Of a stretch of DNA of 8,858 nt, positions 1-6,723 are shown one piece after another; within the stretch, counting starts at the first letter, position 1, and each line of letters starts with the position of its first letter. The stretch is from contig CALEGA010000018.1 in NCBI GenBank assembly GCA_937876715.1, positions 1 through 8,858 of the forward strand, given 5' to 3'. The position numbers and the translations under genes are program-made. This stretch comes from an uncultured Candidatus Saccharibacteria bacterium (lineage in GTDB: Bacteria > Patescibacteriota > Saccharimonadia > Saccharimonadales > Saccharimonadaceae). The notes beneath the pieces are model-generated. The model had not been told where the DNA came from. It did no database searches and worked only from the letters and a program-made list of their open reading frames with translations.

Positions 1-1164
1 CCCCCCTTTGACCCCCCAGTCCCCCGCTAACCCGCCATTCTTCTTCTCACCATATTCACCAACATTTATCCAAGCTTTATTCCCAACTCTCTTCACTTTC
101 GCCTGCTCGGCTGGGCTAAGACTATCCAAAATATGTTTAAACGCCTCCGGGCTAGAACAAACATTTTCGCCTGCCTCACCCACAAACGTCATCTGCAACG
201 CACCTCTATTTCCACGCAACTGTCCATAAGTCTCGACATCATCTTCGCCCTCACTTTCCGTCGGCGATTCCGTCTCATCGCGCATATCGCGCGCCAATTT
301 ACAATCACGGCTAAACTCCACGCCACGAATCTTGTTCAAAATCTTCACAATTGCATCGTTCACCGTCTTATCGTAATCTTCCGCCGGCAAATCGGCGACC
401 ATATTCGCCCACTTGTCCGCATCCTCAAGACTCTGGAACTCTTCAATTCCCAGTTCATTCTCAAGGTTAAACTGGTCAACCGCCGCTGCGAGCGCTTTCG
501 GCTCCATCGCCAGCGACATTTCCCATTCCTCAAACCTTTGCGCCGGCGTCTCACCCTTGAACGAACCGCCATACGCATACGGTTGACGCTTTCCATCCAC
601 ATAAAACTGATTATTTTCCTTAATATGTCCACCCCAATACTTAAACGTTCGCACTTCACCCAACCCTTCGATTTCTTGCGTCCCGTCTGTCACGAATTCT
701 GCTCCGTTTATCTCTTGCTTCTCCTGTTCCGGTGCTTCGTAATCTTCTCCCACTAATTCCTCAATGTTCAATTCTTCGTCCTCATCATAAGCCGGCGTCT
801 CCGCTTGCTGCTCAATCTTCACTTCCGGACTCAAGTCTGCGCCTCGTTCCGCTTTCACTTTCTTCCCTCCCCCAAGGTTCCCCAACGCCACAATCGTCAG
901 CACCGTCGCCACCACTCGTCGCGAACCTTTCAGCAACTTCTCGCGCAACTCTTTCCTGCGCTCTGTCAAAGTTTTCTTCTTCTCAACTTCTTCAACTTTT
1001 TCCGCCGGTTTTTCTTCCGCCACGCTCAAAACTTCTTTGCCAATTTCCTGCGACTCTTCGCGCGCCAACTCCACCGATTTCTCCGCTTCTGGACTAACCT
1101 CTGGCACATCATCATAACTGCCAGCGTACTCAAATCTGCCGTAGTCACCAAATTTTCTTTCCAT
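1..1164 (-). CDS. Hypothetical acidic protein with one hydrophobic segment, C-terminus beyond the window
   Basis: This frame is open for 388 codons from ATG at 1164 to base 1 with no stop, so the gene continues off the left edge. The start is firm: AGGAGG at 1171-1176 lies 6 bases before the ATG, and the upstream gene ends 1 base before it. Residues 1-83 are charged and probably helical, with VSPEAE at 23-28 and QEIGKEVL at 39-46. Residues 84-97 are hydrophobic (VVATVLTIVALGNL), flanked by RR and KK, and may be a single membrane anchor or uncleaved signal. Residues 105-160 are acidic and low in complexity. From about 165 the sequence is richer in Trp, Tyr and Gly and looks folded. I recognise no family. 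If the hydrophobic stretch spans the membrane, the long C-terminal part would lie outside the cell, but this is inference. It forms an operon with the 123-aa gene upstream. Confidence 0.8.
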   Translation of the reverse strand, partial: MERKFGDYGRFEYAGSYDDVPEVSPEAEKSVELAREESQEIGKEVLSVAEEKPAEKVEEVEKKKTLTERRKELREKLLKGSRRVVATVLTIVALGNLGGGKKVKAERGADLSPEVKIEQQAETPAYDEDEELNIEELVGEDYEAPEQEKQEINGAEFVTDGTQEIEGLGEVRTFKYWGGHIKENNQFYVDGKRQPYAYGGSFKGETPAQRFEEWEMSLAMEPKALAAAVDQFNLENELGIEEFQSLEDADKWANMVADLPAEDYDKTVNDAIVKILNKIRGVEFSRDCKLARDMRDETESPTESEGEDDVETYGQLRGNRGALQMTFVGEAGENVCSSPEAFKHILDSLSPAEQAKVKRVGNKAWINVGEYGEKKNGGLAGDWGVKGG

Positions 1165-1165
1165 C

Positions 1166-1537
1166 TTATTCCTCCTCCCCCGCTTCCATTAGTTCTTCAT
1201 CACTCTCCACATTTTCCACCCCCAAATATTCTCGCTCCACTTCGCGGAAAACTTTTCCGGTGATGCTCTCCGGTCTCCCCCCCGCCGCAAACAACATCGA
1301 ATTCAACTTATCTTCATCCACGTCGCCATCTCTCTCCAAATCTTCTTCCAGTTCCGCCACATTCTCCTCCGGTAACGCCGCGAGTGCTTCGTCCAAGATT
1401 TTCTCCACCACCAATTCTTCCAGCCGCTTTTCCTCAGCTTCGCGTTCCGCTTCTGGCGTCTTATTGCGCTCAACTAAGCTGCGCACAAACGCCGCAATTT
1501 TTTCTTTCCCCTCCTCAATTTTACTGTTTATTTTCAT
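1166..1537 (-). CDS. Hypothetical acidic helical protein, 123 aa
   Basis: Unrecognised. The protein is about one quarter Glu, with a long charged helical stretch at residues 1-72 rich in Glu, Lys, Arg, Leu and Ala (for example AEREAEEKRLEELVVEKIL), compatible with a coiled coil. A Gly/Pro break (AAGGRPE) follows at about 84-90, then a short acidic tail ending GEEE. There is no signal peptide or membrane segment. GGGAG at 1544-1548, 6 bases before the ATG, supports the start. The stop codon is 1 base from the next ATG, and the strong Shine-Dalgarno of that gene lies inside this gene's last codons, so the two are probably translationally coupled. A terminator at 1605-1631 separates it from the 100-aa gene upstream. 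I could not identify a clear promoter between 1538 and 1604. Confidence 0.75.
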   Translation of the reverse strand: MKINSKIEEGKEKIAAFVRSLVERNKTPEAEREAEEKRLEELVVEKILDEALAALPEENVAELEEDLERDGDVDEDKLNSMLFAAGGRPESITGKVFREVEREYLGVENVESDEELMEAGEEE

Positions 1538-1604
1538 ATTATTCTCCCTATTTTACTTTAGCTTACCATAAGCGTAGAAAAAGCGCAAGCATAAAAACAC
1601 CACA

Positions 1605-1631
1605 AAAAGTCGGGTTTTACACCCGACTTTT
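1605..1631 (-). terminator. Intrinsic terminator after the 100-aa gene
   Basis: A perfect 11-bp inverted repeat, AAAAGTCGGGT (1605-1615) and its complement (1621-1631), surrounds a 5-base loop. Read on the minus strand the stem is followed by a T-rich run, so it would end transcripts of the 1710-2012 gene about 80 bases after its stop codon. Its A/T flanks could let it work on the + strand too, but no + strand gene precedes it. It lies just upstream of the 123-aa gene, so that gene either has its own promoter in the next 60 bases or depends on readthrough. Confidence 0.75.
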
Positions 1632-1709
1632 ATTCTCCTTATACTCTACCTTCTTTCTTTACCTAAAAAACATTTTTCTCATTTATTTTTTAATCTACAT
1701 TACATTGGG

Positions 1710-2012
1710 TTAAGCCACTTCCTTAAACACATCCAGGCGAAGCACTTTACGACCAAACTCTTGCTTCTTCGCGCGGTCGAACGCCATAATCAAGTTTTCT
1801 GCTTCCGGCGACACAATCTCTTTCGACTTATATTCTTGCTCGTTTTCATACGGCTCAAAGCTGGTTACTTCCTTTGTTTCATCTTCAGCTTCGTCGATGA
1901 TGTCGTCTCGCCAATTTGCATTATAAACTTCGTTCGGCAATTTAATTTCTTCAGGGACTTCATTCTCCCCGCTTTCGCTCCTTTCGTTAATTTTGATATT
2001 GTTTGCGCTCAT
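1710..2012 (-). CDS. Hypothetical acidic protein, 100 aa
   Basis: Unrecognised. The first 65 residues are acidic and look disordered (for example DDIIDEAEDE at 36-45). The last third is more structured: VSPEAE at 67-72, then NLIMAFDRAKK and QEFGRKVL at 84-91. This C-terminal part resembles the N-terminus of the large protein at 1-1164 (VSPEAE, 10-11 residues, QE(F/I)GxxVL), so the two probably share a module. There is no signal peptide or membrane segment. The gene has a near-perfect sigma-70 promoter at 2089-2117, giving a predicted leader of about 70 A-rich bases, and only a weak AGG before the ATG. A terminator follows at 1605-1631, so it is likely a monocistronic, well-expressed gene. Confidence 0.75.
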   Translation of the reverse strand: MSANNIKINERSESGENEVPEEIKLPNEVYNANWRDDIIDEAEDETKEVTSFEPYENEQEYKSKEIVSPEAENLIMAFDRAKKQEFGRKVLRLDVFKEVA

Positions 2013-2088
2013 ACTTTTTGCCTTTTTGTGTTTATTATTTTTTATTTTTGTTTGCTAGGTTTTTTGTTTTATTTCCTAACTGATTTTG

Positions 2089-2117
2089 AGTATAGCACAC
2101 TTCTTCATTTTTGTCAA
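2089..2117 (-). promoter_or_regulatory. Consensus sigma-70 promoter for the 100-aa gene
   Basis: On the minus strand TTGACA (2112-2117) and TATACT (2089-2094) are separated by exactly 17 bases. The -35 is perfect and the -10 matches at five of six positions. Transcription should start near 2082. This is the strongest promoter I can see in the window. Confidence 0.85.
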
Positions 2118-2168
2118 CACTTCTTATGCTTTATTTTTCAAAAATGTCAAATCTTTACTTTTTTTCTC

Positions 2169-2174
2169 TATAAT
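2169..2174 (+). promoter_or_regulatory. -10 box of ftsA
   Basis: A perfect TATAAT ends 14 bases before the ftsA ATG, so the transcript would start near 2181 and have a leader of about 8 bases. I see no Shine-Dalgarno between box and start (gctaatatttaact). No convincing -35 lies 16-19 bases upstream. Confidence 0.55.
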
Positions 2175-2188
2175 GCTAATATTTAACT

Positions 2189-3406
2189 ATGGATGAAACC
2201 GTTAGATATGCCGTAGGGCTAGACATTGGAACAGAAAACGTAAGGGCAGTTGTTGCTTCAATCGACCGCAGCGGAAAGCTCTCTGTCGTCGGCTACAACG
2301 AGGCAAAAAATATGGGGATGCGCAAAGGCATTCTCGCTAACCTCGCCGGTCCCGCCGACGCCATCGACCGTATGCTCGGCGAAGTCGAACGTATGTCTGG
2401 CTACGAAATCCATTCTGCCGTCGTCTCCGTTAACGGTTCCCAACTTTTGACCACTAAGACCGAGGGTATGATTGCCGTCGGCACTATTGAACACGAAATC
2501 AACGAAGAAGATTTATACCGCGTCGAAGACGTCGCCGTCACCGGCAGAATCCCTGCCAACCGTGAAATCCTCGACGTCATTCCCTTTGGCTACTCCATCG
2601 ACGGTCAAGAAGACGTCCGCGATCCCCTCGGTATGACCGGTGCTCGCCTTGAAATGCGCGCCAACGTCGTCTCCGCTCTCCAACCTAACTGTGAAAACCT
2701 CCGCAAGTCCCTCGAGGGCGCCAAAGTCTCCGCCGAACGCCTAATTCCCTCTGTCGTCGCCGGCGCTCGCGCTTGTTTAGACGAACGCCAGAAAGAAAAC
2801 GGTGTCGCCGTCATCGACCTCGGCGCCGCCACCACTTCCGTCGCCGTCTTCGAAGAGGGCGACCTCCAATGCGTCGGCGTTGTTCCCGCCGGTTCCATCA
2901 ACGTCACTAACGACCTCGCCATCTGCCTTGAAACTTCGACCGACATCGCCGACGAAATCAAAAAACGCTACGTCACCGGCGTCTTCGAAGACGGTAAAAA
3001 CATCGTTATCAAGATGAACCGCGAAGAATATACTTTCCCTCGTGAACAAGTCAATGAAGTCGTCAAAGCCCGTCTCGCCGAAATCTTCGACAAAGTCAAA
3101 AAAGAACTTAAAAAAGCCGGCTACGAAAAACGCCTCCCCGAGGGCGCCGTCCTCATCGGCGGTGGCTCCAAGATGCGCGACGTCGAAATCTTCGCCAAAC
3201 AAGAACTAGAAATGTCCGTCCGCCTCGGCTGCCCGAAAGGTCTCGGTGGCGTCGGCACCTCCGTTGAAAAACCCGAATACTCCGCTGCTGTCGGTCTTAT
3301 GCTCTTCGCCGCCGACTCCGACTCTCGTCCTGCCAAGGGTGGCAAAAAAGCCAAAGCGGAAAACTCTGGCTTCTTAAAAAATTTGTTCAAAAAATTCAAG
3401 CTTTAA
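2189..3406 (+). CDS. ftsA: Cell division protein FtsA
   Basis: Actin-like ATPase that anchors the FtsZ ring to the membrane and recruits later divisome proteins. The 405-aa length is normal. Phosphate-1 loop VGLDIGTENV lies at 9-18. A SHS2 (1C) region follows at about 80-165, including DVIPFGYSIDGQ and DPLGMTGARLE. Phosphate-2 loop VAVIDLGAATTSVAVF lies at 206-221, and the adenosine motif VLIGGGSKM at 321-329. After a Lys-rich linker the last 12 residues (GFLKNLFKKFKL) form a basic amphipathic helix, the usual membrane-targeting sequence. ftsZ normally follows ftsA, but here the next gene is convergent map and no ftsZ is in the window. Codons end overwhelmingly in C. The start follows directly from the -10 box with no Shine-Dalgarno. 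The stop overlaps the stop of map. Confidence 0.95.
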   Translation: MDETVRYAVGLDIGTENVRAVVASIDRSGKLSVVGYNEAKNMGMRKGILANLAGPADAIDRMLGEVERMSGYEIHSAVVSVNGSQLLTTKTEGMIAVGTIEHEINEEDLYRVEDVAVTGRIPANREILDVIPFGYSIDGQEDVRDPLGMTGARLEMRANVVSALQPNCENLRKSLEGAKVSAERLIPSVVAGARACLDERQKENGVAVIDLGAATTSVAVFEEGDLQCVGVVPAGSINVTNDLAICLETSTDIADEIKKRYVTGVFEDGKNIVIKMNREEYTFPREQVNEVVKARLAEIFDKVKKELKKAGYEKRLPEGAVLIGGGSKMRDVEIFAKQELEMSVRLGCPKGLGGVGTSVEKPEYSAAVGLMLFAADSDSRPAKGGKKAKAENSGFLKNLFKKFKL

Positions 3407-4158
3407 TCTGATAAAGTCAAAACTTCATAGCCATTTTCGGTAACTAAAATGGTGTGTTCGCAGTGGCATCCAATCGAACCGTCTTTCATCTTCGCTGTCC
3501 AGCCATCTGTTTTATCAACATAATTCTTCGGCTTTCCCAAACAACTCATCGGCTCAATACAAATCGTATCTCCCGCTTTCAACTTATAACCGTGCCCTTT
3601 CTTACCATAATTCGGCACCTCTGGGTCTTCGTGCATCCCCTTACCAATTCCGTGCCCGACATAATTCTCAATCACACCCAGTTTCCCTGCCCTGAGAACT
3701 TTCTCTACTGCCGCACCAATGTCGCCAATATGCGCTCCAGGCTTCACTTGCTCAATCCCCTCCCACATCGCGCTTTCCGTCACGGCAATCATCTTCTTCA
3801 CGGCAGGATTTCCCTTACCGCCCACAATCATCGTAAACGCCGAATCCGTAAAATACCCCTTATAGAAAATATCTAAGTCAAAGGAAACCTTGTCTCCCTC
3901 TTCAAACGGCTCATCTTTCGGCGCTCCGTGTACTAATTCGTCATTCACCGAAATACAAATCGCTCCCGGGAAAGCCTCTTTCTTCGGCAGCATATCGTAC
4001 GCCACCCCCGCACCTCTTTTCACAATCTCTTTTCTCACCCAAGCGTCAACTTCTTTCCCTGTCATCCCAGGTTTCACATATTCTTTCAAATCGCGCAAAA
4101 GATTGCCGAGAATCTTCCCGCCCTCGCGCATCGCACTAATTTTTTGTTCATCCATCAT
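3403..4158 (-). CDS. map: Methionine aminopeptidase, type I
   Basis: Cytosolic metalloprotease that removes the initiator Met from nascent proteins. The 251-aa length is usual for type I. All five metal ligands are visible: D94 and D105 (FDLDIFYKGYFTDSA), H169 (GHGIG), E202 (IEPM) and E234 (EHT). H77 (ELVHG) and H176 (MHEDP) match the conserved substrate-site histidines. Two adjacent ATG codons (4158, 4155) are possible starts; I use the first, though either fits. The promoter box ends 8 bases before it, leaving almost no leader. In most bacteria map sits next to adk in the ribosomal protein operon. Here the two are neighbours but divergent, with 81 bases between them. Its 3' end meets ftsA head-on, both stop codons lying in TTAA at 3403-3406 with no terminator between. 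Confidence 0.95.
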   Translation of the reverse strand: MMDEQKISAMREGGKILGNLLRDLKEYVKPGMTGKEVDAWVRKEIVKRGAGVAYDMLPKKEAFPGAICISVNDELVHGAPKDEPFEEGDKVSFDLDIFYKGYFTDSAFTMIVGGKGNPAVKKMIAVTESAMWEGIEQVKPGAHIGDIGAAVEKVLRAGKLGVIENYVGHGIGKGMHEDPEVPNYGKKGHGYKLKAGDTICIEPMSCLGKPKNYVDKTDGWTAKMKDGSIGCHCEHTILVTENGYEVLTLSD

Positions 4159-4166
4159 AAATACAT

Positions 4167-4195
4167 ATTATATACTATATATAATATATGTTCAA
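4167..4195 (-). promoter_or_regulatory. Promoter of map
   Basis: On the minus strand TTGAAC (4190-4195), a 17-base spacer and TATAAT (4167-4172) lead into map. Only 8 bases separate the -10 from the ATG, so the transcript should start 0-2 bases before it. The -10 sits inside an inverted repeat (4165-4174 and 4178-4187, 3-base centre) that also puts a TATAAT on the + strand at 4180-4185, an alternative -10 for the divergent kinase gene. Confidence 0.7.
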
Positions 4196-4204
4196 CCAAA
4201 ACCA

Positions 4205-4233
4205 TTTATTTATACAAGCACAAGTGCTATAAT
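4205..4233 (+). promoter_or_regulatory. Promoter of the adenylate kinase-like gene
   Basis: A perfect TATAAT (4228-4233) ends 6 bases before the ATG, predicting a transcript that begins at or next to the A of the start codon. The -35 candidate TTTATT (4205-4210, 17-base spacer) is weak. A small palindrome, AGCAC-AA-GTGCT (4217-4228), abuts the -10 and could be an operator, but it may be chance. Confidence 0.55.
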
Positions 4234-4239
4234 TTAATT

Positions 4240-4794
4240 ATGATTATATTATTTGGTCTGGCTGGCAGTGGCAAATCCACCCAAGGTCAAATCCTCGCCA
4301 AAAAGCACAAACTTGAATGGCTGTCCGTCGGACAAGTCCTGCGCGACACTGGCAAGTTCGACAAAATCCTCGAAAAAGGCGAACTCGTCCCCGACGAAAA
4401 AGTCGTACGAATTATGCACGAAAAAATTAAAGAAATCCGCCAAACCGGCAAAGACATCATCCTCGACGGCTTCCCGCGCGACATCTGGCAAGCCAAATGG
4501 GTTGCCGAACATCTTTCGGGCGACATCGAAACCGCCGCCGTCCTCGACGTCCCTAAGGACGAACTTCTGGTCCGCATTATGGCACGCGGTCGCGAAGACG
4601 ACACCCGTGAGGCTGTCGAAAAACGCTTCGACATCGTCGAAAAAAACCTCTCCGGCATCCTCAAAGAACTTAGAAAAAAGAAAATAGAAATTAAAAAAGT
4701 CTCTGGTCTCGGCTCGATTGACACCGTCACTAAACGTCTCGAACGTGAATTGTTCCACAAAACTTCATCTCTAAGAAAACAACGTCGGCACTAA
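4240..4794 (+). CDS. adk: Adenylate kinase family nucleoside monophosphate kinase
   Basis: P-loop kinase of 184 aa that would transfer phosphate from ATP to AMP or a related NMP in the cytosol. Walker A GLAGSGKST lies at 6-14. The NMP-binding segment is LSVGQVLR (28-35), where classical Adk has STGDxLR, so the usual Asp is Gln. ILDGFPRD with the downstream Gln84 (74-84) is the conserved nucleotide-binding motif. Arg-rich RGREDDTREAVEKR (116-129) matches the conserved R-x-DD-x5-7-R region. The protein is about 30 aa shorter than E. coli Adk because the LID insertion is missing, as in short-form Adk and UMP/CMP kinases, so substrate preference is uncertain. I start at 4240 because the P-loop then begins at residue 6 and the -10 box lies just upstream. 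An in-frame ATG at 4144 would overlap map. The tail is basic. Confidence 0.85.
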   Translation: MIILFGLAGSGKSTQGQILAKKHKLEWLSVGQVLRDTGKFDKILEKGELVPDEKVVRIMHEKIKEIRQTGKDIILDGFPRDIWQAKWVAEHLSGDIETAAVLDVPKDELLVRIMARGREDDTREAVEKRFDIVEKNLSGILKELRKKKIEIKKVSGLGSIDTVTKRLERELFHKTSSLRKQRRH

Positions 4795-4825
4795 AAAAAT
4801 AACCCCTGCAACGGGGTCATTTTTT
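4794..4825. terminator. Shared bidirectional terminator between adk and rpsU
   Basis: Stem ACCCC (4802-4806) pairs with GGGGT (4813-4817) around loop TGCAAC, and is extended after one mismatch by T-A and an A-tract (4794-4799) pairing with a T-tract (4820-4825). Read either way it gives a GC stem followed by T residues. It overlaps the stop codons of both convergent genes, so each ends in the other's terminator arm. Confidence 0.8.
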
Positions 4826-5042
4826 AGCGTAAACCAAGTTTAATTTTCTCGGTCTTCTCAGCCTTACGTTGCTCACGAAGAATCGCTTTCACGCGGCGCT
4901 CGCGCTTAGAAATCGGCTTAGAAAAACGAAGTTGCGCTTTCGCTTGCGGCATCACGCCACTCTGAAGAACCTTGCGGTTGAAACGGCGAATAATGTTCTC
5001 GTTCGCCTCAGACTGATCTTTTCTAGTAACTTTAATTGCCAT
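4824..5042 (-). CDS. rpsU: 30S ribosomal protein bS21
   Basis: Small basic protein of the 30S head/platform region near the mRNA 3' end of 16S rRNA, 72 aa, the usual length. The family pattern is clear: N-terminal IKV strand, the RRF(N/K)RK helix at 19-24 (E. coli RRFKR), SGV(M/L) at 28-31, a FSKP turn at 39-42 (E. coli YEKP), and a long Lys/Arg-rich C-terminal helix. It has its own promoter, whose -35 overlaps the recJ stop codon, so it may be made both alone and by readthrough from recJ. The leader is predicted at about 3-4 bases. An AGGG lies 5 bases before the ATG, but at the predicted transcript start. It ends in a terminator shared with adk. Confidence 0.9.
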   Translation of the reverse strand: MAIKVTRKDQSEANENIIRRFNRKVLQSGVMPQAKAQLRFSKPISKRERRVKAILREQRKAEKTEKIKLGLR

Positions 5043-5052
5043 ATTGCCCTAT

Positions 5053-5081
5053 ATTATACCAAATTTCTCAAGATCTAACAA
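5053..5081 (-). promoter_or_regulatory. Promoter of rpsU
   Basis: TTGTTA (5076-5081), a 17-base spacer and perfect TATAAT (5053-5058) on the minus strand. The -10 ends 10 bases before the ATG. The -35 overlaps the recJ stop codon (TAG, 5075-5077). The same TTGTTA-17-TATAAT arrangement occurs before the winged-helix gene at 7058-7086. Confidence 0.7.
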
Positions 5082-6721
5082 CCCCTTAAATCTAAAATCC
5101 TCCCCTCAACGCTCCTAAGCCCATTCCACTCATTTTCCTCCACCTGCGCCAAAAGATTCACTCTTTCCCCGTTCTCCACCCTCCGCCACTCTTCCGGCAC
5201 CCCAAACGCCACCAATTTCAACGTCTTTCCGTCCTCTCCTCGCACCAATAATCTCAAATGCTGCTCGCTCGCTCCCATCAATTTCTTATCTAACACAAAC
5301 ATCTCTGGCAACCTAAACACCGGCATCTCATTCCCAGGTCCAAACGGCTCCAAACTCGCCAGCTCCTTCAAAAACTCTAGCGTAAAACCACCTAGTTCTC
5401 TTACCTCAAGGTCAGCTTGCTTCTCAAAATACCGCTCCTGACCCGTCAAATCCAACGACTCATAATAAGCATTCAATTTCTTCCTGAACTCCGCCAACTT
5501 TTCTTTCAGTACCCTCACCCCCGCCGCTCCCGCGTGCCCGCCGCCACCAATAATCACATCATCGCACGCCTTCAGCGCCTCCGCCAGGCTAAAATCCCCG
5601 AAACTCCGTCCTGACCCTTTCAAAACCCCCTCTTCCACCTCCGACAACACAAACGCTGGTCGTTTATAATCATCTACTAGCTTCCCCGCAATAATCCCCA
5701 GCACCCCCTCGTGCCACTTCCCTGTCGCTACCAACACCGCATCGTCCGGCACTCCCCTCTCGCTAAACTCTTTCATCGCCGCCAGCTGTTGATTTCTTCT
5801 CTCCCCATTCAACTTTTCCAGCTCCAGCGCCAGACTCGCTCCCTCCACCTTATTCGGCGCTCGTAGCAAATCCAACGCCACCTCCGCATTCGCCATTCTA
5901 CCTGCCGCGTTCAACCTCGGTCCAATCTGGAATCCAATCGTCTCCGCCGTAATCTTCTTCGTCTGCGACACCCTCATCAGCTCTTTCAATCCCGCTCGCC
6001 GCGTCTTCGCCAGCACTTTCACGCCATAAAAACATAAAATCCGGTTCACTTCACTCATTCGCATCGAATCACAAATCGTCCCAATCAACACCAAATCAAG
6101 CAGCCACTTCTCCTGTCCCGCCGGAATCATCCTCTCCTCCATCATTCCTCGCGCCAACATAAACGCCACCCCCACCCCCGCCAAATCTCTCAACCACATC
6201 AACTCGTCTAAATGCTCCTCAAACTCCGGCACACACTTCGCCACATCTCGCCGCTTCGGATTTACTACCGCCACCGCCTCTGGCAACTCCTCCGGACACT
6301 CGTGATGGTCCGTCACAACCGTCTCCACTCCCTCCTCCCTCAGCTTCGCCACAATCTCCTTGTTCCCACTTCCGCAATCCACCGTCACCACTAAACCCAC
6401 TCCCGTCTCTTTCGCTCGCTCCACCACTTTCTCACTCATCCCATACCCATCTTTAAACCTGTCCGGCAACATCACCTCCATCTCTTTCACTCCCGCCAGC
6501 CTCAACGCCTCACTAACCACCGTACTTGCCGTCACCCCATCTACATCATAATCCCCATAAATAATCACCCTCTCCCCTCTTTTCACCACCTCTCGAATTC
6601 GCTCCACCGCTTTCCGCATATCTGGCAACAACCACGGACTCGGCAACCCCTCATACTCCGGCTTCAAAAACTGCGTAGAGAAACCTCGTTTCTTCACGAG
6701 TTCATCAAACAATTTAGACAT
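5075..6721 (-). CDS. recJ: Single-stranded-DNA-specific exonuclease RecJ
   Basis: DHH-superfamily 5'-3' exonuclease on single-stranded DNA, acting in RecF-pathway recombination, mismatch and base-excision repair and at stalled forks. The 548-aa length is slightly below the usual 560-580. Motif I is YGDYDVDG (D57, D59, D61), motif II VTVDCGS (D115), motif III TDHHE (D138, H139, H140), and motif IV LIGTICDSM (D218; most RecJ have ADV). FQIGPRLNAAGRM (264-276) is a RecJ signature. The DHHA1 domain shows GSGRS (369-373) and GGGGHAGAAG (392-401), and a C-terminal OB-fold part follows. All metal-binding residues are intact. It starts 2 bases after the winged-helix gene stops, with AGG 6 bases before the ATG, so the two form an operon. 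Codons favour G in third position, mirror-image to the C-ending + strand genes. Confidence 0.95.
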   Translation of the reverse strand: MSKLFDELVKKRGFSTQFLKPEYEGLPSPWLLPDMRKAVERIREVVKRGERVIIYGDYDVDGVTASTVVSEALRLAGVKEMEVMLPDRFKDGYGMSEKVVERAKETGVGLVVTVDCGSGNKEIVAKLREEGVETVVTDHHECPEELPEAVAVVNPKRRDVAKCVPEFEEHLDELMWLRDLAGVGVAFMLARGMMEERMIPAGQEKWLLDLVLIGTICDSMRMSEVNRILCFYGVKVLAKTRRAGLKELMRVSQTKKITAETIGFQIGPRLNAAGRMANAEVALDLLRAPNKVEGASLALELEKLNGERRNQQLAAMKEFSERGVPDDAVLVATGKWHEGVLGIIAGKLVDDYKRPAFVLSEVEEGVLKGSGRSFGDFSLAEALKACDDVIIGGGGHAGAAGVRVLKEKLAEFRKKLNAYYESLDLTGQERYFEKQADLEVRELGGFTLEFLKELASLEPFGPGNEMPVFRLPEMFVLDKKLMGASEQHLRLLVRGEDGKTLKLVAFGVPEEWRRVENGERVNLLAQVEENEWNGLRSVEGRILDLRGC

Positions 6722-6723
6722 AG

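Noticed and set aside
133..1263. Several long + strand open frames (133-756, 732-1097, 805-1263).
   Set aside because: They are rich in Pro, Ser, Arg, Leu and Phe as expected of antisense, match no family, and lie opposite the continuous minus-strand frame 1-1164, which has a strong Shine-Dalgarno and normal protein character.
1538..1604. A promoter for the 123-aa gene, such as TTGCGC with a 17-base spacer.
   Set aside because: The -10 candidate (TAAGCT) matches only three of six positions. I could not support a call.
3431..3452. Inverted repeat CCATTTT/AAAATGG near the ftsA-map boundary as a terminator.
   Set aside because: It is AT-rich, has an 8-base loop, no T run follows, and it lies within conserved map coding sequence (VTENGYE).
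4144..4239. A longer adk starting at ATG 4144.
   Set aside because: The extra 32 residues are Ile/Tyr/Lys-rich, overlap the start of map, and come before the -10 box. The P-loop normally lies within the first 10-15 residues.
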